The notes: generated by a model from the sequence alone, not told the origin. 64,000 nucleotides of DNA from Candidatus Amarobacillus elongatus (GCA_016703545.1 JADJBX010000007.1:148633-212632), one strand, 5' to 3'. Positions 51,160 to 59,696 are shown, numbered from the stretch's first letter. Numbers and translations: made by a program.

Positions 51160-52311
51160 GTGACAACAACCGGTCCCCGCCCGGCGCCCGTCCCGCTTCT
51201 CCTCAGTGAAATGGCCGTCACCAGCGACCTCCTCGCCGCGACCGACGACCTCTCCGAGATCCTCTCCCGGTTGGCCCAGCGCGCCCGTTCCGTCACGAAC
51301 GCCGAATACGCCGCCATCTCCACCTTCGACGACGATGGCGTGCTCGAACGGTTCGTCTACGACGGCATGGATGAACGCGCGGCGCAGCGCCTGGGGAACC
51401 CGCCGCAGGGCCTGGGGCTGCTCGGCGAACTCGCCCGCCGCGACCGTCCCCTGCGCCTCGACGATCTCACCGCGCACCCGCGCTCGGTGGGCTGGCCCGC
51501 CGGCCACCCGGACATGGCCGTCTTCCTCGGCGTGCCCATTCGTGCCGGGGGCCGCACCATCGGCTCGCTCTACATGGCGCGAACCCGCGGCGAGGCGCCC
51601 TTCACCGAAGCCGACGAACTCGCCGCCAGCCTGCTCGCGCTGCAGGCCGCCGTGAGCGTCGCCACCGCCGTCGCCCGCGAACGCAGTGGGCGGCTCTTCC
51701 TCCTGGAGGAACGCGAACGGATCGCCCACGACCTGCACGACGGCACGATCCAGTCGCTCTATGCACTCGGCCTCGAAACCGATGCGCTGCTGGTGCAGCG
51801 CGAGTACCCGCCGGAGGTGGAGCAGGTACTCCGGCACAGCGTTCGGCGAATCAACGAGCTCATTGGTGACATCCGCCAGTACATCACCATGCTCGAAGCG
51901 GAGGCTCCGCCCAGCAACCCGGATATCGCACGGGACGTTCCCTTCGTGATTCGCCAGCTCGTACCGCCAGGCATCGACACGGTGGTGAACATCACCGCCG
52001 CCGCCCTGCAGGAGCTTTCCGCGCGCGATGCGGAAGACCTCCTGTACATCGCGCGCGAAGCGTTAAGCAATGCGGTACGGCACGCCTCGCCCAATAAGAT
52101 CGCGGTGGACCTCCGCCAGGACCGCGACCAGACCGCGCTCACAGTGCAGGACAACGGCGCCGGGTTCGACCCGGCGAACATCCGGCACGGGCTCGGAACC
52201 ATCACCATGCGCACCAGGGCGGAGCGGCTTGGCGGCGAACTGACCGTCCTCGGCATCCCGGGGATGGGTACCACCGTGCGGGTCTCCATCCCGCGGAGGA
52301 ACAATGACTGA
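51160..52311 (+). CDS. GAF-domain sensor histidine kinase (NarL/DevS type)
   Basis: 383 residues from the GTG at 51160, 6 nt after TATGCT. A GAF domain (about 25-175, with FLGVPIRAGGRTIGSLYMA) is followed by HisKA_3 with the phospho-acceptor His in RERIAHDLHDGTIQ and an HATPase domain with N-box EALSNAVRHA and G-box DNGAGFDP. No membrane segment, so it senses an internal signal through GAF. It overlaps the response-regulator gene by 8 bases and forms a two-component pair. Similar in build to DevS/DosT and LiaS kinases. Confidence 0.93.
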   Translation: MTTTGPRPAPVPLLLSEMAVTSDLLAATDDLSEILSRLAQRARSVTNAEYAAISTFDDDGVLERFVYDGMDERAAQRLGNPPQGLGLLGELARRDRPLRLDDLTAHPRSVGWPAGHPDMAVFLGVPIRAGGRTIGSLYMARTRGEAPFTEADELAASLLALQAAVSVATAVARERSGRLFLLEERERIAHDLHDGTIQSLYALGLETDALLVQREYPPEVEQVLRHSVRRINELIGDIRQYITMLEAEAPPSNPDIARDVPFVIRQLVPPGIDTVVNITAAALQELSARDAEDLLYIAREALSNAVRHASPNKIAVDLRQDRDQTALTVQDNGAGFDPANIRHGLGTITMRTRAERLGGELTVLGIPGMGTTVRVSIPRRNND

Positions 52312-52978
52312 GGGGCAATCCACCACCATCCACGTCCTGCTCGCGGACGACCACGACCTCGTGCGCACCGGCCTCAAGGCCGCCCTCCGCGCCCACCCCG
52401 AATTCTCCGTCGTCGCCGAAGCGCGCGATGGCGAGGAAGCGGTCAAGGAAGCGCGCCGCGTGAAGCCGGACCTCGTCGTCCTCGACGTGCGCATGCCCCG
52501 GCTCGATGGCATCGAGGCCTGCCGCGAAATCCTCGCGGACGTGCCCGGCACGAACGTCCTCATGCTCACCTCCTACGCCGATGAGCGCGCCGTCATGGCC
52601 GCCATCGTCGCCGGCGCGAGCGGCTTCATGCTCAAGGAAGTGCAGACGGCCGAGCTCCTCGAGGCGATGCGCGTCGTCGGGCGGGGCGGCAAGACGCTGG
52701 ACCCCGTGAGCAGCGCCGCCGTCATCGAGCAGATCCGCCGCGGGAACGTCGTCAGCGAAGAGGACCGCCTCGCCCAGCAGCTCAACGAACGCGAACTGCG
52801 CATCCTGGACCTCATCGCCGAAGGCATGACCAACCGCGAAATCGGCGAGCAGCTCTACCTCAGCGAGAAGACGGTGAAGCACCACGTGAGCGACATCCTC
52901 GGCAAGCTGGGGCTCACGCGGCGCGTGGAGGCCGCCGGCTTCGCCATCCGCCGCTCCGTGAAACACCCGAGCGACTGA
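52304..52978 (+). CDS. NarL/LuxR-type response regulator
   Basis: 224 residues. The receiver domain has the acidic pocket LLADDHDLVRTGLK, phospho-acceptor Asp61 in VVLDVRMPRLDG, the switch Thr in LMLTSYAD and Lys in FMLKEV. The C-terminal LuxR helix-turn-helix reads LNERELRILDLIAEGMTNRE, then SEKTVKHHVSDILGKLGL. It binds DNA when phosphorylated by the kinase encoded immediately upstream. Targets are not evident. A perfect terminator follows. Confidence 0.95.
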   Translation: MTEGQSTTIHVLLADDHDLVRTGLKAALRAHPEFSVVAEARDGEEAVKEARRVKPDLVVLDVRMPRLDGIEACREILADVPGTNVLMLTSYADERAVMAAIVAGASGFMLKEVQTAELLEAMRVVGRGGKTLDPVSSAAVIEQIRRGNVVSEEDRLAQQLNERELRILDLIAEGMTNREIGEQLYLSEKTVKHHVSDILGKLGLTRRVEAAGFAIRRSVKHPSD

Positions 52979-52998
52979 GCCCCCCACCCGGGCACGCC

Positions 52999-53027
52999 AA
53001 AGGGCACGCGCATCGCGTGCCCTTTTT
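52999..53027 (+). terminator. intrinsic terminator
   Basis: AAAGGGCACGCG pairs perfectly with CGCGTGCCCTTT around CAT, followed by TT. Confidence 0.95.
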
Positions 53028-53142
53028 CGTACCCCGGCCGCCGGCGGCACTCCCCGCCCGGACACCAGAACGCCGGCTCGGCGGGAGAGAGCGGAGCCGG
53101 CGTCGTGGAACCAGGGGATGCCGCCAACGGTGGCGGCGCGGC

Positions 53143-53595
53143 TTAGTGGCGGCCGTTCGTGCTCGTTCGGCGCCAGCGCAGGAACTGCCAGTATGCCAGC
53201 AGGTCCGGCAGATCTTCCGGATGCTTCTCCAGCTCGGAGATGAGCTCGGCGATATCGCTGTCCTTCACGTACAGCATGTCGCCGTCTTCCCCGAGGAAGT
53301 AGTGGAGCGGCCGGTTAAGGATGCGCGCCACGTTCAGCAGCATATCGATGCCGACGGAACGCTGGCCTGCCTCATAGAGGCTGATCGCGCTCTGCGTGGT
53401 GCTCAGCGCCTGCGCGAGCTGTCCCTGGCTCATGCCCGCATCGCGCCGCGCGGCGCGGATGCGGCTCCCAAGCCCTGCCGATACGGGAGCTTTCCCGTTC
53501 TCCATGGTCGCCCTGGTCATTCGGTTGCCGGTCTCCACTTCCTCGTGCCCCACCGCCGCCCACAGCACGGTCGTTCGTCTACGCTCAGGATTCAC
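53143..53595 (-). CDS. XRE-family transcriptional regulator
   Basis: 150 residues. The Cro/C1-type helix-turn-helix is at about 43-97: LGSRIRAARRDAGMSQGQLAQALSTTQSAISLYE (given by its ends), then AGQRSVGIDMLLNVARILNRPL. The C-terminal 50 residues (DIAELISELEKHPEDLPDLLAYW) may form a dimer or ligand part. The GTG at 53595 gives this length; an ATG at 53520 behind GTGGAG gives 125 residues and is equally plausible. It is divergent from amt-glnK and could help control the nitrogen genes. Confidence 0.85.
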   Translation of the reverse strand: MNPERRRTTVLWAAVGHEEVETGNRMTRATMENGKAPVSAGLGSRIRAARRDAGMSQGQLAQALSTTQSAISLYEAGQRSVGIDMLLNVARILNRPLHYFLGEDGDMLYVKDSDIAELISELEKHPEDLPDLLAYWQFLRWRRTSTNGRH

Positions 53596-53789
53596 GCTAG
53601 GTAGTGCTTACCTTCCGGTCAATACAACACTCTCGTGTGCAAACGTTATCTTCCCGGGGTTGCGCCCTATAGCCCGAGCGGCATCCGCATCATCCTTCGA
53701 AGCGCTCTTCACCGCAACTCTACCGTTGCGTTATTGCCGAGTTTTCCGAAGTTTCCATGACTTTTCCCCGCCACGTCCATTCGCCCCAC

Positions 53790-53849
53790 GAAACATGAGC
53801 GTAACGGCCAGGAAATGCGCCCGTAACGCGGGGGAAACGGCCGGGTAAT
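53790..53849 (+). promoter_or_regulatory. GlnR-type operator: six half-sites with 11-bp phase
   Basis: Half-sites GAAAC (53790), GTAAC (53801), GAAAT (53812), GTAAC (53823), GAAAC (53834) and GTAAT (53845), each separated by exactly 6 bp. This alternation is the a-site/b-site layout bound by actinobacterial GlnR upstream of amtB and glnA. It lies 79 bp before the amt start. A GGGGCCC/GGGCCCC hairpin at 53881-53898 follows in the leader. Confidence 0.85.
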
Positions 53850-53927
53850 GTCGCGCTCATACCGTTCCCCCATCGGTCCAGGGGCCCCGGCGGGCCCCGG
53901 CCGGCAGCAAACAGCGGGGTACTGGGA

Positions 53928-55298
53928 ATGGAACTGGATAGCGGGAACATCGCGTGGATGCTCACCGCCTCCGCGATGGTGCTCTTCATGACACCGGGGC
54001 TGGGGTTCTTCTACGGTGGGCTCACGCGCAATAAGAACGTCCTCGCGACGATCATGCAGTCGTTCATCACGACGGGCATCGTCGCCATCATCTGGGTCAC
54101 CGTCGGCTACTCGCTGTCGTTCGGCCCGGACCAGGGCAAGGGCATCATCGGCAACTTCGATTGGGCCTTCCTCAACGGCGTGACCGCCGAGCCCGGTGGC
54201 CCCAACGGCGCCATCTACGGCTTCGGTATCCCGCACCTGATGTTCATGGCGTTCCAGCTGATGTTCGCCATCATCACCCCCGCGCTCATCACCGGCGCCT
54301 TCGCCGAACGCGCGCGCTTCGGCCCCTTCCTCATCTTCACCGCGCTCTGGGCGCTCCTCGTCTACATCCCCGTCGCGCACTGGGTCTTCGCCTACGATGG
54401 CTGGCTGAGCGCCTTCGCCACGAACGTCGATACCCCGGACGTCGGCCTGAACTCGCTCGACTTCGCGGGCGGCCTCGCCATCCACGTGAACGCCGGCTTC
54501 GCCGCGATCGCCGCCGTGCTTGTCTTCGGCAAGCGCAAGGGCTACGGCACCGAATCGATGGAGCCGCACGACATCACGATGGTCGTGCTCGGCGCGGCCA
54601 TCCTCTGGTTCGGCTGGTTCGGCTTCAATGCCGGCAGCGCGGGCGGCGCCACCGGCCAGGCCGTCTACGCCTTCGTCAACACCGCCGTCGCCGCGGCCAC
54701 CGCGGGCCTCTTCTGGACGCTCATCAACTGGTGGGCGGGCGGCAAGCCGAGCGTCGTCGGTGGCGCCTCGGGCGCCGTCGCCGGTCTCGTCGCCGTCACC
54801 CCCGCCTCCGGCTACGTCGAGCCCATGTCCGCGCTCGTCATCGGCGCCGTCGCCGGCCTCCTCTGCTACGGTGCGGTCCGCCTTCGCGCCCGCATCGGCT
54901 TCGATGACAGCCTGGACGTGGTCGGCGTGCACGGCGTCGGCGGCATCTGGGGCGCCGTCGCCACCGGCATCTTCGCCGATGCCAGCGTCAGCGGGATCCC
55001 CTACGCCAACGGCGTCATCCACGGCGAATGGGGCCGCCTCACCGATAGCCTCGTCGGCGTCGGCGCGATTGGCGCCTACTCCTTCGTCGTCACCTTCATC
55101 ATCCTCAAGGTGCTCGACCTGACCGTCGGCATCCGCGTCAGCGAGGACGAAGAGGAACTCGGCCTCGACGTCACCCAGCACGGCGAACGCGCCTACACGA
55201 CGGACGAAGGCGGCGTGCCGATGGCCCCCGGGCCCATCCTCCCGGCGCCCCCGGCGACCTACGCCGCCGCGCTCGAAAAGGGCGCCACGGCCCGCTAG
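53928..55298 (+). CDS. amt: ammonium transporter (Amt/Rh family)
   Basis: 456 residues with eleven membrane segments. The family signature is seen in FMTPGLGFFYGGLTRNKN, HWVFAYDGWL, LDFAGGLAIHVNAGFAA with the first pore His, GWFGFNAGSAG and VVGVHGVGGIWGAVATG with the second His. It conducts ammonium into the cell. The C-terminal cytosolic tail (SEDEEELGLDVTQHGERAY) is the region that P-II proteins contact in other Amt systems. Downstream glnK completes the classic amt-glnK unit. Control by nitrogen supply is strongly suggested by the operator upstream. Confidence 0.96.
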   Translation: MELDSGNIAWMLTASAMVLFMTPGLGFFYGGLTRNKNVLATIMQSFITTGIVAIIWVTVGYSLSFGPDQGKGIIGNFDWAFLNGVTAEPGGPNGAIYGFGIPHLMFMAFQLMFAIITPALITGAFAERARFGPFLIFTALWALLVYIPVAHWVFAYDGWLSAFATNVDTPDVGLNSLDFAGGLAIHVNAGFAAIAAVLVFGKRKGYGTESMEPHDITMVVLGAAILWFGWFGFNAGSAGGATGQAVYAFVNTAVAAATAGLFWTLINWWAGGKPSVVGGASGAVAGLVAVTPASGYVEPMSALVIGAVAGLLCYGAVRLRARIGFDDSLDVVGVHGVGGIWGAVATGIFADASVSGIPYANGVIHGEWGRLTDSLVGVGAIGAYSFVVTFIILKVLDLTVGIRVSEDEEELGLDVTQHGERAYTTDEGGVPMAPGPILPAPPATYAAALEKGATAR

Positions 55299-55314
55299 TC
55301 TTCACATCTCCCGG

Positions 55315-55343
55315 CGGCGCCCCCTCCCCCAGGGGGCGCCGCG
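55315..55343 (+). terminator. strong hairpin between amt and glnK
   Basis: GCGGCGCCCCCT pairs perfectly with AGGGGGCGCCGC around five C residues. There is no T run, so it may be an mRNA-processing or partial-termination hairpin that sets the amt to glnK ratio. Confidence 0.6.
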
Positions 55344-55420
55344 AACACCCCTCCAGCGCCCCGCCGGACACGGCCCCGGCAGGCGCCAGGCAGCCGCATA
55401 CACACACGGAGAGAACCCCG

Positions 55421-55762
55421 ATGAAGAAGATCGAAGCCATCGTCCGGCCGGAAAAGCTGAACGAAGTGAAGCAGGCACTCGACGACCTCGGCATCCACGG
55501 CATGAATTTCATCCAGGTCACGGGTCGCGGCGCCCAGCGCGGCATCGTCCACCAGGGCCGCGGCGGAGAATCCGTCACCGTCGACATGCTCCCCAAGATC
55601 AAGGTCGAAGTCGTCGTCGCCGATATGGCCGTCGACCGCGCCATCGACGCCATCATCCGCGCCGCCCGCACGGGCAACATCGGCGACGGCAAGATCTTCG
55701 TCATCCCCGTCGAAACCGCCGTCCGCGTCCGCACCGGCGAACGCGGCGACGTCGCGGTCTAG
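55421..55762 (+). CDS. glnK: P-II nitrogen regulatory protein
   Basis: 113 residues. MKKIEAIVRPEKLNEVKQAL at the start, the T-loop GRGAQRGIVHQGRGGES (about 37-52), the B-loop ARTGNIGDGKIFV and the C-loop VRTGERG are all present. It senses 2-oxoglutarate, ADP and ATP and blocks Amt when nitrogen is ample. The usual T-loop Tyr51 (in RGAEY) is absent: GGESVTVD stands there. So uridylylation or adenylylation at that residue is not possible, and control should be by ligand alone. GGAGAG lies 9 nt before the ATG. Confidence 0.95.
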   Translation: MKKIEAIVRPEKLNEVKQALDDLGIHGMNFIQVTGRGAQRGIVHQGRGGESVTVDMLPKIKVEVVVADMAVDRAIDAIIRAARTGNIGDGKIFVIPVETAVRVRTGERGDVAV

Positions 55763-55768
55763 GGAGCG

Positions 55769-56050
55769 CCTGGCCACTGGCTGCTAGCCGCTAGCAAAGC
55801 CGAGCCCGTGGCCCACACTGATCGCCGACGGCCGGGAGCCCCCTCGGGCTTTCGGCCGTCGGCTTCCGGCCACCGCCATTCGCCCTAGCCACTGGCCACC
55901 GGCACTTCACCACCCCAACTCCCCCCTCACTGGCCACACCGACAGCCGACGGCCGACAGCCAACAACCCCAGGCTCCGCAACGGCCCCTCCCCGGCCACA
56001 CCGACAGCCGACAGCCGACAGCCGCCGGCTCTAACCGCCAACGGCCAGCC
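55769..56050. repeat. paired heptamer-repeat arrays (site f)
   Basis: A mosaic of 7-bp words: CTGGCCA/CTAGCCG (55769-55795), CCGACAG/CCGACGG (about 55938-55962 and 56000-56024), then CTAACGG-type words (56031-56060). An 11-bp inverted repeat GCCGACGGCCG (55824-55834) / CGGCCGTCGGC (55853-55863) lies inside. It fills the convergent gap between glnK and the MFS gene. Confidence 0.8.
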
Positions 56051-56051
56051 G

Positions 56052-57242
56052 CTAACGGCTCCGCACCACCGGCTTCCCCAGCACCGCCACCGTCGCCAGC
56101 GACACGCCCGCCCCCAGCGCGAACGCCCACGGCAGCCCCCACTGGTCCGTCGCGAAGCCGAAGCCGGGCGCCAGGGCCGCCATCGTCAGGCTCGTCACCA
56201 TGCCCTGCATCGAAAGCACCGTCGCCCGCCGCTCACTCGATGTGCGGCGGTTCACGTAGCCACTGGCGACCGGGATGAGGAGCGTCGCGGCGAGATACAG
56301 CACGAGGATGGCGGGGAAGCCCGCGAGCCCCGGCGCCGTCCCCAGCACGCCATATGCCCCCGCGGCGGCGATGGGCACCGCCAGCATCGCCATCGTCGTC
56401 GTCCGCCCACCGCCGAGACGCGCCGCCAGCAGCGCTCCCACGACCCCCGCCGCGATCGTCGGCACCTGCAGCAGCGAAAAGAGCACCCCGACCTCGATGC
56501 CCCGGTCCAGGAGGTACGGCTGCACCAGGTAGCCGACCGCGTGCGCCGCCGCCGTCGCGCACCCCGCGAGCAGGATCACCGCGCGCACATCCGGCGCGTG
56601 CCAGACCTCCCGGAACGCGACCCCGATGGAACGCCAGTACCCGTCGCGCGCACCCGCCGCCTCCGGCGCCGGCGCCGGCGCCGACCGCGGCACTTCGCGC
56701 AGGAGCAGCGCCACCACGACGAGTGCGGCACACGTAACCGTGCCCGTGAAGATGACCACCCGCAGGCTCGTCGCCGCCGCCACCGGCCCCCCGGCGAGGG
56801 TCGCGACGCCCGCGCCCGCCCACGCCAGCGCGTGCCCACGGCCCGCCCGCCGCTCGTACTCCCCCTCGCGCCCGCCAACCTTGAGCGTGTCGAACAGCAG
56901 CGCCATGTCCGCCCCCGACATCAGCGTCGAGGCGACGGACCAGAACAGGAACGACGCCAGCAAAATGCCGAAGTTCGTCGTAGGCGAACAGGAGGATGGA
57001 GACCGCCAGCGCCGCCGACCCCAGCGCCAGCGACTTCGAACGCCCCCAGCGGTCCGCCACCGCGCCCGTCGGCACTTCGAGCAGCACCACCCCCACCAGG
57101 AACAGCCCTCGGCCACCGTCACATCGGTCAGGCTGAAGCCGCGCTCCTCGGTCAGGAACACGATCCAGATCGGGATCCAGAGATGGAATTCCCGCAGGGC
57201 CCAGAACACGTTCAGGAGGCGGAGGTTGCGATCGGGGTCCAT
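56052..57242 (-). pseudogene. MFS transporter, two compensating frameshifts
   Basis: From the ATG at 57242 the frame reads MDPDRNLRLLNVFWALREFH and a first helix, up to TDVTVAEG. At about 57108 it shifts: LFLVGVVLLEVPTGAVADRWGRSKSLALGSAAL, which includes motif A (DRWGRSKSL), lies in another frame. Near 56985 it shifts back, to NFGILLASFLFWSVASTLMSGADMALLFD and the remaining helices, ending KPVVRSR at 56052. About 396 residues and twelve helices would result after repair. Two opposite one-base errors 120 bp apart leave only that stretch out of frame, which suggests sequence error. Substrate unknown. Confidence 0.8.
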
Positions 57243-57278
57243 CCGGCAACGGTACAGGCGCGCGCTGGCGCGCGCGCG

Positions 57279-57466
57279 GGGCTCGAGGAATGGGGCTCGA
57301 GGTTCGAGGCTCGGGGCTCGAGCGGGGCAACCCCTGCGCGCGGCCCACCTCCCCGCTGGTCCCGCCTCCCCAGGGTTGCCCCAAGACCTCGAACCTCGAA
57401 CCTCGCGCCTCGCTCCTCGCACCTCGGCACCCGCGCCCCGTCAGCCTCGAACCTCGCGCGCGCCTG
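57279..57466. repeat. paired heptamer-repeat arrays (site g)
   Basis: GGGGCTCGAGGTTCGAGG words (57279-57322) face CCTCGAA/CCTCGCG words (57386-57427 and 57443-57466). Inside, CGGGGCAACCCC (57323-57334) and CAGGGTTGCCCC (57371-57382) form an inverted pair next to the arms. GGCCCACC and CCTCCCCAGGG in the loop match site c. The site is in a divergent gap. Confidence 0.85.
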
Positions 57467-57526
57467 GCGTATACCTGCCGTTGCACGGCGGTTCTGCCGC
57501 CAATCCCATCAGAAGGAAGTCCATTC

Positions 57527-58462
57527 ATGGGTAACTCTCTCGAAGGCCGCGTCGCGATCGTCACCGGCTCCGGCCGCGGTATCGGCGCGAGCATCGCGCG
57601 TCTCATGGCGTCCGAAGGCGCCGCCGTTGTCGTCAACGACCTCGGCGTCGCTGTCGATGGCTCCATGCCCGACAACACCCCCGCCGCGGGCGTCGTCAAC
57701 GAAATCAAGGCCGCCGGCGGCAAGGCCGTCGCCAACTACGACAACGTCGCCGACCACGACGCCGCCGAGAACATCATCAAGACCGCCCTCGATGAGTTCG
57801 GCCGCCTCGATGTCCTCGTCAACGTCGCCGGCATCCTCCGCGACCGCATGGTCTTCAACATGACCGAAGACGACTGGGACTCGGTCATGGACGTGCACGC
57901 CAAGGGCACGTTCAACACCACCAAGTTCGCCTCGATCTACTGGCGCCAGGCGCGCGAAGGCGATTACCGCCTCATCAACTTCTCCTCCGGCTCGGGCCTC
58001 TTCGGCGCCCCCGGCCAGCCGAACTACGCCGCCGCCAAGCTCGGCATCGTCGGCTTCACCTACGCCTGCGCCAACTCGCTGCACCGCTACGGCGTGACCG
58101 CGAACGCCATCGCCCCCGGCGCCGCCACCCGCATGACCGCGACCGTTCCCACCGAGCGCCGCCGCGGCGGTGTGCCGGACCAGGTCGAGGATCCGCGCCG
58201 CTCGCCGGACAACGTCGCCATCCCGGTGACGTACATGGCTTCGAAGGCCAGCAGCTGGCTCAGCGGCTGGGTCGTCGGCGCCAGCGGCTACGACATCACC
58301 CTCTACTCCAACCCGGAGCCCATCCGCTCGATCCACTCGAACGAGCGCTGGAGCCTCGAGGATTGCGGCCGCCAGATGGAGAACGCCTTCAAGCCGATCG
58401 CGCAGACCGGCTCGATGTACGACCGCCATCGCCGCCCGGCCCCGGCTCAGCCCCAGGCCTGA
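57527..58462 (+). CDS. short-chain dehydrogenase/reductase
   Basis: 311 residues. The NAD(P) motif is GSGRGIGASIA (about 15-25), VNVAGIL gives the NAG-type motif, catalytic Ser is in NFSSGSGLFG and the Tyr-xxx-Lys in PNYAAAKLG. The stretch ASEGAAVVVNDLGVAVDGS with an acidic VND suggests NAD and resembles the SDR domain of peroxisomal multifunctional enzyme type 2, acting on hydroxyacyl-CoA. A C-terminal extension (about 240-311) follows the usual fold. AGAAGGA lies 9 nt before the ATG. A terminator follows. Confidence 0.92.
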   Translation: MGNSLEGRVAIVTGSGRGIGASIARLMASEGAAVVVNDLGVAVDGSMPDNTPAAGVVNEIKAAGGKAVANYDNVADHDAAENIIKTALDEFGRLDVLVNVAGILRDRMVFNMTEDDWDSVMDVHAKGTFNTTKFASIYWRQAREGDYRLINFSSGSGLFGAPGQPNYAAAKLGIVGFTYACANSLHRYGVTANAIAPGAATRMTATVPTERRRGGVPDQVEDPRRSPDNVAIPVTYMASKASSWLSGWVVGASGYDITLYSNPEPIRSIHSNERWSLEDCGRQMENAFKPIAQTGSMYDRHRRPAPAQPQA

Positions 58463-58485
58463 TCCGCGGACCCGTTCGCACCAGC

Positions 58486-58518
58486 ACGAAGGGGTGGCCT
58501 CGCGGCCACCCCTTCGTC
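58486..58518 (+). terminator. bidirectional terminator
   Basis: ACGAAGGGGTGGCC pairs with GGCCACCCCTTCGT around a short loop, between the convergent SDR and acetyltransferase genes. Confidence 0.88.
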
Positions 58519-58536
58519 ATACCCCCCGCGCCGTCT

Positions 58537-59022
58537 CTACCCGGCGCGCATCGCGGCCAGCGCCGTCAGCGCCTCCCCCGCCACCCGGTACGTCGTCCAT
58601 TCATCCATCGGCACCGCCCCGAGCGCCACGTAGAAGTCGATCGACGGCTGATTCCAATCGAGCACGGCCCACTCGAACCGCCCGCACTTGCGTTCGACCG
58701 CGAGCGCGGCGATGCCGGCGAGCAGCGCCTTTCCCAGCCCCTGCCCCCGGAACTCGGGCCGCACGAACAGGTCCTCCAGGTAGATACCCGGCTTCCCCTC
58801 CCACGTGCTGTAGTTGTGGAAGAAGAGCGCGAACCCCGCGCTTTCGCCCCCCACCGTCTCCGCCATCAACACCTCCGCGTATGGCCGCGGCCCGAACAGG
58901 TGCTCCCGCATGCTGTCGCGGTCGAGCCGCACCGCGTCCGGCTCGCGTTCGTATTCGGCGAGGCCGTGGATGAGTTCGATGATGGTGTCGAGGTCGGCGG
59001 GAACGGCTGGGCGAATCGGCAT
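58537..59022 (-). CDS. GNAT-family N-acetyltransferase
   Basis: 161 residues. IRPAVPADLDTIIELIHGLAEYE opens the fold, GIYLEDLFVRPEFRGQGLGKALL contains the acetyl-CoA loop (RGQGLG) and WAVLDWNQPSIDFYVALGA is the C-terminal part. This pattern matches the diamine/spermidine acetyltransferase-like subgroup (SAT1/YpeA-like), so a polyamine or thialysine substrate is possible. TACGAT lies 6 nt before the ATG. Confidence 0.92.
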   Translation of the reverse strand: MPIRPAVPADLDTIIELIHGLAEYEREPDAVRLDRDSMREHLFGPRPYAEVLMAETVGGESAGFALFFHNYSTWEGKPGIYLEDLFVRPEFRGQGLGKALLAGIAALAVERKCGRFEWAVLDWNQPSIDFYVALGAVPMDEWTTYRVAGEALTALAAMRAG

Positions 59023-59097
59023 GCCGCCATCGTACGGCACCACGCCGTGCCACCGGCCCCTTCCCGCTTCGCCGCGCGCCGCCGCATCGTCGCCGCC

Positions 59098-59691
59098 ATG
59101 GCAACCCTCTCCGACGTCCGCGACCGCGTCCGCAAGGACCTTCGAGACACCGATGCCGGCAGCTACCGCTGGTCCGATGCGCAGCTCGACCGCCACATCG
59201 ACCACGCCCTCGGCGACCTCAGCCAGGCGATGCCGCGCGAACAGAAGGCCACCCTCGCGACCGTCGCCGGCAGCCGCGAAGTCTCCCTCGCCGGCCTCGA
59301 CGTCATCGAAATCGCCGCCGTCGAGTACCCGCTCGGGGAATACCCGCCGTCGTACCCGGGGTACAGCAGCTGGGCCGCATCGCTCTTCCTCCATCTCGAT
59401 GAGCCGCCCACGGGCGCCAACCTGGCGCTGTTCTACCTCGCGCGCCATACCCTCGATGGCAGCGGCACCACCCTTTCCAACCAGCAGCTCGATTTCGTGG
59501 CGATGGGCGCCGCGGGCTACGCCGCGCTCGAACAGGCCGTCTACAACGCCGACCGCCTGACCACCGCCGCCGGCACCCCCGAGCGCTTCCAGGCCTGGGG
59601 CGAAGCACGGCTGACCGCGTTCCGCCAGCTGTTGCAGCAGTTCGGGCGGCCCTCGCGGCTGCGCCGCCGCCGCCTCTACCGCCCCGCCTGA
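59098..59691 (+). CDS. phage adaptor-like protein of unknown function
   Basis: 197 residues. LSDVRDRVRKDLRDTDAGSYRWSDAQLDRHIDHALGDL at the start (given by its ends), then SREVSLAGLDVIEIAAVEYPLGEYPP and a helical C-terminus ending in Arg-rich RLRRRRLY. The layout resembles head-tail adaptor proteins of tailed phages. No terminase, capsid or tail gene is adjacent, so it may be a domesticated gene or belong to an unrelated family with the same fold. No clear ribosome site. Divergent from the acetyltransferase gene. Confidence 0.6.
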   Translation: MATLSDVRDRVRKDLRDTDAGSYRWSDAQLDRHIDHALGDLSQAMPREQKATLATVAGSREVSLAGLDVIEIAAVEYPLGEYPPSYPGYSSWAASLFLHLDEPPTGANLALFYLARHTLDGSGTTLSNQQLDFVAMGAAGYAALEQAVYNADRLTTAAGTPERFQAWGEARLTAFRQLLQQFGRPSRLRRRRLYRPA

Positions 59692-59696
59692 AGTGC

